Positions 1 to 5,471 are shown, counted from the stretch's first letter. The stretch is DNA of 6,170 bases from Myxococcales bacterium (GCA_003153875.1 PMBY01000467.1:5046-11215), one strand, 5' to 3'. The notes: a model not told the origin generated them from the sequence alone. Made by a program: numbers and translations.

Positions 1-27
1 AAGACCGAAAAGACCGAAAAGACGAAG
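1..27. repeat. 9-bp tandem repeat (aagaccgaa), about three units
   Basis: Two exact units of aagaccgaa are followed by a degenerate third unit, aagacgaag. On the plus strand it encodes Lys-Thr-Glu triplets. The period is a multiple of three, as expected for a repeat inside a coding sequence. It may continue left of the window. Confidence 0.6.
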
Positions 28-42
28 TCAGACGTCCCGTAG
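1..42 (+). CDS. Possible C-terminal end of an upstream gene (partial)
   Basis: Frame 1 from the window edge reads KTEKTEKTKSDVP and then a TAG stop at 40-42, so this may be the charged tail of a protein whose body lies left of the window. The DNA underneath is a 9-bp tandem repeat. It is followed after 27 bp by the ATG of the next plus-strand gene, which would fit a small operon. Only 13 residues are visible, so no function can be given. The opposite strand here is also open and reads like a membrane helix, so even the strand is not certain. Confidence 0.35.
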   Translation, partial: KTEKTEKTKSDVP

Positions 43-69
43 GCCCAGCCCGACCAGGCGAAGAAGACG

Positions 70-594
70 ATGAGCAGCGTCAGAGCCGACCAGGCGCCAG
101 CCCGCTCGGCGATTGGCTTGGCGACAGTTTGCACGCTGGTTGCCACACTCGGCCTCGCGCTGGTCGCCACGCCAGGCCTTGCCCTTGCAGCCGAGACGGC
201 CGATGCAGCGGGCCTCCCGCAAGACCAGCACGTGCTCGCACCGGCACCGGTGATGACCGGTGCGCCCTCGGTGAATTCCGTCGCGGGCACGGCGGCCCCT
301 TCACGCTGGGCGCGCGTTCGACTGTGGCAGAAAGTGCTGGGTGTGGGCGCGACCTTGGCCGGTCTGGCGGCAGTGGGCAGCGGGGCCTACCTGCTCTGGC
401 GGGACGGCCAGGCGGCCTGCTCGCCTCCCAGCGGCACATGCGCTTACCATCATCAAACCGCCTTGGCCGGCTGGCTGCTCGTGGCAGGAGGCACAGCCGC
501 CAGCTTGGGCGGGGTCACGTTGCTTCTCTTGCCTCCCATCGGCGAATCGCGTGGCCACGCCGTTGCGGGGCTGGCGGTGTCAGGCAGTTTCTAG
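70..594 (+). CDS. Exported or inner-membrane protein with two transmembrane helices, function unknown
   Basis: This 174-residue protein has no family I can name with certainty. Residues 1-40 look like a Sec signal peptide: a basic start (MSSVRADQAPAR), a hydrophobic core, and an Ala-Leu-Ala site before AETAD. A Pro/Ala-rich linker follows (about 45-78), then a basic stretch (RWARVRLWQK) and two hydrophobic helices at about 88-109 and 131-154. They are joined by a short loop with two cysteines (C117, C124) that could form a disulfide. The C-terminus GLAVSGSF resembles the tail of myxobacterial envelope proteins that carry PEGA or TPR domains before a similar twin-helix module; here those domains are absent. 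ATG 70 is the only start after the upstream stop, and its ribosome-binding site is weak. The gene ends 5 bp from the recA stop, converging with it. The first 60 bases overlap an open antisense frame, so the N-terminus is the least certain part. Confidence 0.72.
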   Translation: MSSVRADQAPARSAIGLATVCTLVATLGLALVATPGLALAAETADAAGLPQDQHVLAPAPVMTGAPSVNSVAGTAAPSRWARVRLWQKVLGVGATLAGLAAVGSGAYLLWRDGQAACSPPSGTCAYHHQTALAGWLLVAGGTAASLGGVTLLLLPPIGESRGHAVAGLAVSGSF

Positions 595-599
595 CGTCG

Positions 600-1670
600 C
601 TAAGCCGCTGCGGTGTCCGCGCTTGCAGCGGACGCGCTCGCGGGCGCTGCACCTAATCGTGCGTTCTCGGCTTTGCGCTGCTCGACCAGCTTCTCTCGTA
701 GCTCATCGACCAGGGCCGGGCGCTCGGCCATGTACTGGCAGGCCTTGTCGCGGCCCTGGGCAATGCGCTCGCCCTGCCACGAATAGTAGGCTCCTGACTT
801 CTCCAGCAGGCCCGCCTCGCTGGCCAGGTCGACGATTTCGCCGACCGAGCAGATGCCTGTGCCGTACAGGATCTCGAACTCGCACTCGCGGAAGGGCGGC
901 GCCACCTTGTTCTTCACCACCTTGACCCGCGCCTTGTTGCCGACGATCTGCTCGCCGTTCTTGACCACGCCGATCTTGCGGATATCCAAACGCACGCTGG
1001 CGTAGAATTTGAGCGCGTTACCGCCGGTGGTGGTTTCGGGATTGCCGTAGACCACGCCGATCTTCTGACGAAGCTGGTTGATGAAGACTACGCAGGTCGC
1101 GTTGCGGGAGGTGGCCGCGGTCAGTTTGCGCAAGGCCTGGCTCATCAGGCGCGCCTGCAAGCCCATGTGCGCGTCGCCCATCTCGCCTTCGATTTCGGCC
1201 TTGGGCACCAGCGCCGCCACCGAATCGACGACGATCATGTCGATGGCGCCGGTGCCCACCAGCTTGTCGACGATTTCCAAAGCCTGCTCGCCGTTGTCGG
1301 GCTGAGACACCAGCAAGTCCTCGATGCGCACGCCCAGTTTACGGGCATAGGTCACGTCCAAGGCGTGCTCCGCGTCGATGAAGGCGCAGATGCCGCCCGC
1401 CTTCTGCGCCTGCGCGATGGCGTGCAAGGTCAGCGTGGTCTTGCCCGACGACTCGGGACCGAAGATCTCCACCACGCGACCGCGCGGCAGTCCGCCCACT
1501 CCCAAGGCCAGGTCGAGCCCCACTGATCCCGTCGGAATCACCGGAATGTCGCTGGTATCAGTGCCCCCGAGGGACATGATGGCGCCCTTTCCAAATTGTT
1601 TTTCAATCGCGGTCAGCGCCGCCGTCACTGCTTTGAGCTTTTCTTTCAGTTGGTCCTTGATGGTAGCCAT
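600..1670 (-). CDS. recA: Recombinase RecA
   Basis: RecA polymerises on single-stranded DNA, drives ATP-dependent homologous pairing and strand exchange, and triggers LexA self-cleavage in the SOS response. The 356 residues match the family length (353 in E. coli) and cover it end to end. Visible motifs are Walker [10 protein letters not shown] (71-79), the catalytic glutamate in FIDAEHALD (E101), Walker B MIVVDS (145-150), DNA-binding loop L1 around [10 protein letters not shown] (161-170), loop L2 from INQLRQKIG through [13 protein letters not shown] (197-222), and [11 protein letters not shown] (250-260). The C-terminal tail after about residue 338 is Ala/Ser-rich and nearly uncharged, unlike the acidic E. 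coli tail. The ATG start has AAGGAG seven bases upstream. The reading direction is the same as comM, but the GxxExxY cassette lies between them, leaving 23 bp of original leader. The gene converges with the plus-strand membrane protein and no hairpin fits in the 5-bp gap. Confidence 0.99.
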   Translation of the reverse strand: MATIKDQLKEKLKAVTAALTAIEKQFGKGAIMSLGGTDTSDIPVIPTGSVGLDLALGVGGLPRGRVVEIFGPESSGKTTLTLHAIAQAQKAGGICAFIDAEHALDVTYARKLGVRIEDLLVSQPDNGEQALEIVDKLVGTGAIDMIVVDSVAALVPKAEIEGEMGDAHMGLQARLMSQALRKLTAATSRNATCVVFINQLRQKIGVVYGNPETTTGGNALKFYASVRLDIRKIGVVKNGEQIVGNKARVKVVKNKVAPPFRECEFEILYGTGICSVGEIVDLASEAGLLEKSGAYYSWQGERIAQGRDKACQYMAERPALVDELREKLVEQRKAENARLGAAPASASAASADTAAA

Positions 1671-1677
1671 GGGTCAT

Positions 1678-1683
1678 CTCCTT
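1678..1683 (-). promoter_or_regulatory. recA ribosome-binding site
   Basis: AAGGAG on the minus strand lies seven bases before the recA ATG. It fixes the start and shows that the cassette, whose outer end is at 1694, did not damage the translation signal. Confidence 0.85.
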
Positions 1684-1693
1684 GTTGGTGATT

Positions 1694-1730
1694 GGTTGAG
1701 AACACAGAGGGGAGAGGGGAGGACACAGAG
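1694..1730 (+). repeat. Left 37-bp inverted repeat of the GxxExxY cassette
   Basis: The arm pairs with 2127-2163 at 36 of 37 positions; the single difference lies under base 1723. It contains CACAGAG twice around a GGGAGAGGGGAGG purine tract. On the recA message it forms a CU-rich leader just upstream of the ribosome-binding site. Confidence 0.9.
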
Positions 1731-2171
1731 TCAGAAGAGGCACAGACGTTTGATCCCGTGCTTGAGCAAACCGACATGAAAGTTTATAAGCAGGCCCAGC
1801 TTGAGGTTGGACAGGCGCAGGTAGGAGAGGAGTTGGGCTTCGTGAATCTGCAGAACGCGATCCACGGCTTTGATCTCGACCACCACCAAGCGATTGACGA
1901 CAAAGTCCATGCGATAGGCGCGTGGGACGCGGAGGCCTCGATAAGTCACAGGGACAATCCGCTGTCGCTCCACACCCAGGCCACGAACCGTCAGCTCGCG
2001 TTCCAAGCAGGACTCATAGGCCGACTCGAGCAGGCCCGGCCCCAATTGCCGATGCACCTCGATGGCAGCGCCGATGATGGCACCAGACACTCGATTGAGC
2101 CCTCCCGCCGCGCCTCGACCAGCACCCTCTGTGCCCTCCCCTCTCCCCTCTGTGTTCTCAACCGAAGTCAA
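1731..2171 (-). CDS. GxxExxY family protein (PD-(D/E)XK nuclease-like)
   Basis: The family (TIGR04256/PDDEXK_3, from memory) consists of small proteins of about 120 residues with a nuclease-like fold and no settled function. Here the signature is complete: VHRQLGPGLLESAY holds GxxExxY (G46, E49, Y52), followed by D89 in YRMDFVV, E99-x-K101 in VVVEIKAVD and Q113 in HEAQLLSYLR. These are the residues expected of a PD-(D/E)XK active site, so the protein is probably not dead. Two starts compete. TTG 2171 overlaps the comM stop (TTGA) and has GGAGG seven bases upstream inside comM, giving 146 residues with an N-terminal extension encoded by the inverted repeat. GTG 2090 has GGAGG ten bases upstream and gives 119 residues, nearer the family length. 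The stop abuts the left repeat. Substrate and partner are unknown. Confidence 0.9.
   Translation of the reverse strand: MTSVENTEGRGEGTEGAGRGAAGGLNRVSGAIIGAAIEVHRQLGPGLLESAYESCLERELTVRGLGVERQRIVPVTYRGLRVPRAYRMDFVVNRLVVVEIKAVDRVLQIHEAQLLSYLRLSNLKLGLLINFHVGLLKHGIKRLCLF
2101..2105 (-). promoter_or_regulatory. Candidate ribosome-binding site for the internal GTG start of the GxxExxY gene
   Basis: GGAGG lies ten bases upstream of the GTG at 2088-2090. It supports a 119-residue product that begins VSGAIIGAAIEVH and excludes the residues encoded by the inverted repeat. Confidence 0.4.
2127..2163 (-). repeat. Right 37-bp inverted repeat of the GxxExxY cassette
   Basis: This is the mate of 1694-1730 in opposite orientation. 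Read from its outer end it begins ggttgagaac. If the upstream TTG start is used it is translated as VENTEGRGEGTEG, so it doubles as coding sequence. Its outer six bases, ggttga, recur four bases away as the last codon plus stop of comM (tcaacc at 2158-2163 and 2168-2173 on the plus strand). Confidence 0.9.
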
Positions 2172-3673
2172 CCGCCCACCTCCCGATCAAGGAATCTGTA
2201 CTGAAGCGCCTCGGCCAGATGCGGCCCTCGCACCGTCGGCGAGTCATCCAGATCCGCTATGGTTCTCGCCAGTTTTCTCACCCGCTCAATCGATCTCGCC
2301 GAAAGCGCCAACCGTTCCACCGCGCGTTCCATGATGCGATGGCCGTCGCTGTCCAGTTTGGCCGCGCTCTGCAGTTCCTTGCACGACAGCCGGGCATTGC
2401 AGCGGACGCCCCTCTCAAGTTGTCGGGCACGCACGCGCTCCACCCGCGTACGCACCGTCTCGCTGGCTTCACCGGTTTCGCTGCTGGCCAGTTCACGGTA
2501 CGAAATGGCGGGCACTTCGACGTGCATGTCAATGCGGTCCAACAGCGGCCCGGATAACTTGGCCCGGTAGCTACTGATGGCCAATTGCGAACAGGTGCAG
2601 GTCCGCAATGGATTTCCATAATGGCCGCAAGGACAAGGATTCAGTGCCGAGACCAGCATGAAGTCAGCGGGGAAGGTGACCGTGCGGCGGGCGCGTACCA
2701 CGGCGATCTCCCGCTCCTCCAGCGGCTGGCGCAGGGCCTCCAGGGCGTGCCGGCCGAATTCCAGCAGCTCGTCGAGAAACAACACCCCGTTGTGGGCCAG
2801 CGAAATCTCCCCCGGTCGCACCATTGGCCCGCCACCCACCAGGCCCGCCACGCTGACCGTGTGGTGGGGCGCGCGAAAGGGCCGCTCAGCGACGAGCGAT
2901 CGGCCGGCCAACATTCCCGCCACCGAATAGATCATGGTGGTTTCGAGCGATTCGTCGAACGACAGGGCGGGCAGGATTCCTGGCAAGCGCCGGGCCAGCA
3001 TGGTCTTGCCCGAACCCGGCGGCCCAATGAAGAGGAGGTTGTGCCCGCCGGCCGCCGCAATCTCCAAGGCGCGGCGAGCGATCTCCTGTCCGCGCACATC
3101 GGCGAGGTCAGCCGTGGCGGTGGGCGAGCACCGGGCCGGCAGCGCGGTGACGGTGGCCGCCCGGTGCCCCTGCAGGACATCCAGCAAGTCGCTCAAGTGA
3201 CCCACCGGTACCACGTCGCAGCCGCCCACCACAGCGGCCTCGGCCGCATTTTCGCGGGGTACGAACAACCGTTGCACGGCCCGCGCCCGAGCGTAGGCCG
3301 CCATGGGCAACACGCCCTTGACCGGTCGTACGCTGCCATCAAGGGCCAGCTCGCCGACAAACAGCGCATTGTCGAAGCTCTCAGGCGGCAAGAATCCCGC
3401 GCCCGAGAGAATGCCCATAGCGATGGGCACGTCGAAGGCGGCGCCGTCCTTGCGCAGATCGGCTGGCGCCAGGTTGACCGTGATCCGACGCAGAGGGAAC
3501 TTAAACCCACTGTTTTCCAGTGCGCCGCGGATGCGCACACTGCCTTCTCTCACGCCCGCATCAGGCAGGCCCACGATGTTGCAACCGGGCAGGCCTTGCG
3601 ACACGTCCACCTCGACATTGATGGGCGCGGCCTCAATGCCGATGACCGTTGCGGAAAGTACGCGAGCCAGCAC
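2168..3673 (-). CDS. comM: ComM/YifB family Mg-chelatase-like AAA+ ATPase
   Basis: Full-length 501-residue protein (family about 500). ComM is known as a hexameric helicase that extends heteroduplex by branch migration after RecA-mediated invasion in natural transformation; other roles of YifB proteins are less clear. Order of domains: an N-terminal ChlI/Lon-like domain (about 1-165, with GLPGCNIVGLPDAGVREG and ITVNLAPADLRKDG), an AAA+ core (about 190-395) with Walker A GPPGSGKT (217-224), Walker B GVLFLDE (296-302) and an arginine-finger region LLDRIDMH (R380), then the C-terminal Mg-chelatase domain (about 403-496). The four cysteines in NPCPCGHYG and RTCTCS (C347, C349, C359, C361) are typical of the family and may bind metal. 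The start is GTG at 3673; MLARVLSATVIGIEA aligns with usual family starts, but no clear ribosome-binding site is seen. The normal C-terminus (YRFLDREVGG) shows that the cassette inserted just after the stop did not truncate it. Confidence 0.96.
   Translation of the reverse strand: MLARVLSATVIGIEAAPINVEVDVSQGLPGCNIVGLPDAGVREGSVRIRGALENSGFKFPLRRITVNLAPADLRKDGAAFDVPIAMGILSGAGFLPPESFDNALFVGELALDGSVRPVKGVLPMAAYARARAVQRLFVPRENAAEAAVVGGCDVVPVGHLSDLLDVLQGHRAATVTALPARCSPTATADLADVRGQEIARRALEIAAAGGHNLLFIGPPGSGKTMLARRLPGILPALSFDESLETTMIYSVAGMLAGRSLVAERPFRAPHHTVSVAGLVGGGPMVRPGEISLAHNGVLFLDELLEFGRHALEALRQPLEEREIAVVRARRTVTFPADFMLVSALNPCPCGHYGNPLRTCTCSQLAISSYRAKLSGPLLDRIDMHVEVPAISYRELASSETGEASETVRTRVERVRARQLERGVRCNARLSCKELQSAAKLDSDGHRIMERAVERLALSARSIERVRKLARTIADLDDSPTVRGPHLAEALQYRFLDREVGG
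2179..2183 (-). promoter_or_regulatory. Candidate ribosome-binding site for the TTG start of the GxxExxY gene, inside comM
   Basis: GGAGG lies in the last codons of comM (Asp-Arg-Glu-Val-Gly-Gly), seven bases before TTG 2171. The start overlaps the comM TGA, so translational coupling from comM is possible. Confidence 0.4.
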
Positions 3674-3954
3674 GCCGTTTGCCCAAAGCGAGAACGGTGC
3701 CAGCGCGGCTGGTTCGGGTTTCCAGCTACTTGCACTGCCAGCGCCCCTGGATGGAACCCGCGCTTGAGCGAATTTCGGCCGCCCGACTGTCCTGCCCGCC
3801 GGTCAATGTCCGGGATGGCAGCGGAGTTACTACTCCTCGACCGAGAGCCGATACTCGCGGAAGAAGCGGAATGGGATGGGCCGGACTGTGTCGAACGCCA
3901 TCGGCCACGCCCCAGCTTCAGTCGCGACTGGTGCCCGAGAGGTTCACAGCGTTC
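3674..3954. other. Intergenic region upstream of comM, no convincing gene
   Basis: These 281 bases separate the Cys-rich lipoprotein stop from the comM GTG. I see no good sigma-70 promoter and no T-tailed hairpin. A short 5-bp-stem palindrome (ccagc-gcg-gctgg, 3700-3712) lies close to comM. A 23-codon minus-strand frame (3830-3901) is open but unsupported. The comM promoter probably lies here. Confidence 0.5.
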
Positions 3955-4752
3955 TCAGTCCCTGCAGCAGAGGACGCCACCCAGGGGCGGACCGGTCTTG
4001 ATGACCACTTCGGCCTCGCTCAGGCTGTCATCTACGGTCCCGCACTGCCACACGCCCGTCGGGAGGCAGTCGGCGAAACCCATGCGGCGAGTGAGCGGAG
4101 GACACCAATCCGACTCGGGCTGTCCGATGGACCCACAGCCGTGGAGATCGTTTTTCGCCGACGGATCGGGGTAGCACACGCCTTGCGGCGAGGCGCCCGT
4201 CATGACGGCAAAGAAGGCTTGATCGCCGGGCGAGCCCACGCTTTCGCAGCCTGTAGGCGAACGCCTCGCCACGTCCGGGCCGTCCACACAAGCGTGCCAG
4301 TTCGCGGCGCACAGGTCGGCAGCCGAGCAGTCATCTCCAGTCGGATTGCTGCTGTCGTTCCCTGCCACGCGGCCGCAGTGGGACGAGCGCGCGACAAGGT
4401 CGAGCAACCCGGGTACCTGCCAGCCCCCTGCACAGCCAGCAATGTCGGGCCAGTTGGTGACGTCGCGAAAGCCCTCGCGTGTCCCGTCTGAACATCCGGC
4501 AGTATTGGGGTCGCCGATCACCGGCGCCAGGTCCGCGGTTTCTCCGACTTCGCCCCGGTACCCACCCGCATCGATCGCCGGCTCGCCCAACGCGTCGATG
4601 ACTGCGCGCTCACCCGCGCCGCCAGAATCCGATAGACCGACGCCAACGAAGTCGCCAGCCATGGCGTCAGTGGCAAGGCCAATCGAGTGGACGCGGCAGC
4701 CGAGTAGGGCTGGGGCTAGCGCCAGCAGGAGTCGAAGCGGGATTCTGGTCAC
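3955..4752 (-). CDS. Cysteine-rich lipoprotein, myxobacterial-type, function unknown
   Basis: A 265-residue protein with a lipoprotein signal: basic MTRIPLR, a hydrophobic core and the lipobox LLGC with lipidated C19, so it should be anchored in the envelope facing outward. The mature part holds 14 further cysteines (87, 107, 126, 142, 148, 155, 169, 193, 206, 217, 229, 237, 262, 263), an even number compatible with seven disulfides. Distinctive segments are CSDGTREGF, WPDIAGCAGGW, GDDCSAADLCAANWHAC, FFAVMTG, NDLHGCGSIG and the C-terminal GGVLCCRD. From memory, proteins of this pattern recur in Myxococcota as unnamed secreted or surface proteins; I know no assigned function. The start is GTG, chosen because it directly precedes the signal peptide; the ribosome-binding site is poor. 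It follows the second lipoprotein gene by 78 bp and could be cotranscribed with it. Confidence 0.85.
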   Translation of the reverse strand: MTRIPLRLLLALAPALLGCRVHSIGLATDAMAGDFVGVGLSDSGGAGERAVIDALGEPAIDAGGYRGEVGETADLAPVIGDPNTAGCSDGTREGFRDVTNWPDIAGCAGGWQVPGLLDLVARSSHCGRVAGNDSSNPTGDDCSAADLCAANWHACVDGPDVARRSPTGCESVGSPGDQAFFAVMTGASPQGVCYPDPSAKNDLHGCGSIGQPESDWCPPLTRRMGFADCLPTGVWQCGTVDDSLSEAEVVIKTGPPLGGVLCCRD

Positions 4753-4830
4753 TCCAAGAAGATTACATCTGCCCTGCCGCGGCCACCACAGGGATGGTGT
4801 GAAGGACCAGCCAACCGGAGGAGGCCCGGT

Positions 4831-5331
4831 TCAGCGTGCGGCCAGCTCGGTGCCCTTGTGGGGAACTGCCGGACTCGCCGGGGTAGCCTGGCTGCTGTCG
4901 ATCTGCGTGGCGAGCGCCTTCTCGCGCGAGAAGGTGTAGTTCTCGCAGCGACCCGGCACGACCTGCCAGTGGCCTTGATCTTCAATCTCGCTCCCTGTCT
5001 CCACCACCGTGCGATCGGAGAAGAGCTCGACCTTGACCCGGTCGCGTACTCCCGACGCGCCAGCGGGATTGATGTAGGCGACCAAGGTGTGGCCCGCGGG
5101 ACTGGCCAGAACCACGTTCCACTGCTCGCGCTTGGCCATGCTTTCGAGCGCCTGCCAACGAGTCGCAGCCGACATCCTGGTTCTCTGTTCAAAGGGAACG
5201 TAAACCTGCGGCCCAGCGCACCCGGCGGCGCTCAGCCAGGCTGTGACAAGAACCAGTGGAAGGGCGGCCAGGCGTACCTTGTCGCCGAGATCTCGTGTTA
5301 GAAGGCGCTGTGGGCTGCTGTGGGAAGACAC
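4831..5331 (-). CDS. Small lipoprotein of unknown function
   Basis: The 166-residue product starts at GTG 5331, which has GGAGG eight bases upstream. An in-frame open stretch extends to 5430, but the ribosome-binding site and the signal-peptide layout favour the GTG. The N-terminus (MSSHSSPQRLLTRDLGDKVR) is long and basic, followed by a hydrophobic core and the lipobox SAAGC with lipidated C38. The mature part has a conserved-looking body (WQALESMAKREQWNVVLASPAGHTLVAYINP), a beta-rich section (VKVELFSDRTVVETGSEI), and a CENYTFSREKALA segment containing the only other cysteine (C129). The last 25 residues are probably disordered. I do not recognise the family. It sits between the acyltransferase (140 bp upstream) and the Cys-rich lipoprotein (78 bp downstream), all on one strand. 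Confidence 0.8.
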   Translation of the reverse strand: MSSHSSPQRLLTRDLGDKVRLAALPLVLVTAWLSAAGCAGPQVYVPFEQRTRMSAATRWQALESMAKREQWNVVLASPAGHTLVAYINPAGASGVRDRVKVELFSDRTVVETGSEIEDQGHWQVVPGRCENYTFSREKALATQIDSSQATPASPAVPHKGTELAAR

Positions 5332-5339
5332 GTGGGGAA

Positions 5340-5344
5340 CCTCC
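5340..5344 (-). promoter_or_regulatory. Ribosome-binding site deciding the GTG start of the small lipoprotein
   Basis: GGAGG lies eight bases before GTG 5331. It argues for the shorter 166-residue protein over the 199-codon open frame that begins at 5430. Confidence 0.65.
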
Positions 5345-5392
5345 GGCAACCTTCCGGTGCATCGAAGGTGCCAGGTTCTGCCCCAAGCAAGA

Positions 5393-5410
5393 TCGGGCAG
5401 TTGTGCCCGA
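5393..5410 (-). terminator. Perfect 7-bp hairpin in the gap downstream of the acyltransferase operon
   Basis: TCGGGCA and TGCCCGA pair around a four-base loop. On the minus strand the stem is followed by tcttgctt, which is only partly T-rich. It could be a weak terminator for the acyltransferase transcript or an operator upstream of the small lipoprotein; the sequence does not decide. Confidence 0.35.
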
Positions 5411-5444
5411 GTCCGGCAGCCGCTCGACAATCAGCTAGGTTTCC

Positions 5445-5466
5445 CGCCGTCGCCACGCCGACGGCG
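5445..5466 (-). terminator. GC-rich hairpin just after the acyltransferase stop
   Basis: CGCCGTC and GACGGCG (7 bp) pair around an eight-base loop, five bases past the stop codon. No T-run follows, so it could stabilise the 3' end or act as a factor-assisted terminator rather than a classic intrinsic one. Confidence 0.3.
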
Positions 5467-5471
5467 AAGCA

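Larger units (their letters stand above)
1694..2163 (-). mobile_element. Putative mobile cassette: GxxExxY gene bounded by 37-bp inverted repeats
   Basis: The 470-bp unit starts and ends with the same 37 bases in opposite orientation, with one mismatch (36/37). Each arm begins on its outside with ggttgagaac and reads inward through a purine tract. Between the arms are 396 bp, almost entirely one GxxExxY open reading frame whose stop codon directly abuts the left arm. There is no transposase and I see no target-site duplication (gatt on the left against gaag on the right). The outer boundaries fall 4 bp past the comM stop codon and 23 bp before recA, so neither gene is broken. This looks like a MITE-like or nuclease-carrying element. 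Mobility is inferred from architecture and needs copies elsewhere in the genome or an empty site to be proven. Confidence 0.6.

Noticed and set aside
129..925. Plus-strand frames overlapping the twin-helix protein and recA
   Set aside because: They are Arg/Pro/Cys-rich out-of-frame readings of the real genes and cross the recA 3' end.
1783..1788. TATAAA as a recA promoter -10 element
   Set aside because: The best -35 at normal spacing matches only 2 of 6 consensus bases, and the site lies within the GxxExxY coding sequence. It is kept only as a remark.
1694..2163. CRISPR-like or REP-type repeat array
   Set aside because: There are only two arms, inverted, with a gene between them; there are no regularly spaced direct repeats or spacers.
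1692..2204. 170-codon plus-strand frame across the GxxExxY cassette
   Set aside because: It begins inside the left repeat arm and runs antisense to the GxxExxY motifs. Its NTEG start only reflects the symmetry of the arms.
2585..4174. 529-codon plus-strand open frame opposite comM
   Set aside because: It is antisense to a full-length comM with intact AAA+ motifs; its translation is low-complexity with many Arg, Gln and His and no recognisable domain. Long antisense frames are common in high-GC genes.
3649..4491. 280-codon plus-strand frame opposite the Cys-rich lipoprotein
   Set aside because: The minus strand has a clean lipoprotein signal and patterned cysteines; the plus frame has no motif and spans the comM start.
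4772..4793. ccctg/caggg hairpin downstream of the small lipoprotein as terminator
   Set aside because: The stem is only 5 bp with a 12-base loop and no T-run follows on the minus strand.
4346..4939. 197-codon plus-strand frame across the gap between the two lipoproteins
   Set aside because: Pro/Ser/Arg-rich shadow of the lipoprotein genes, with no ribosome-binding site or domain.
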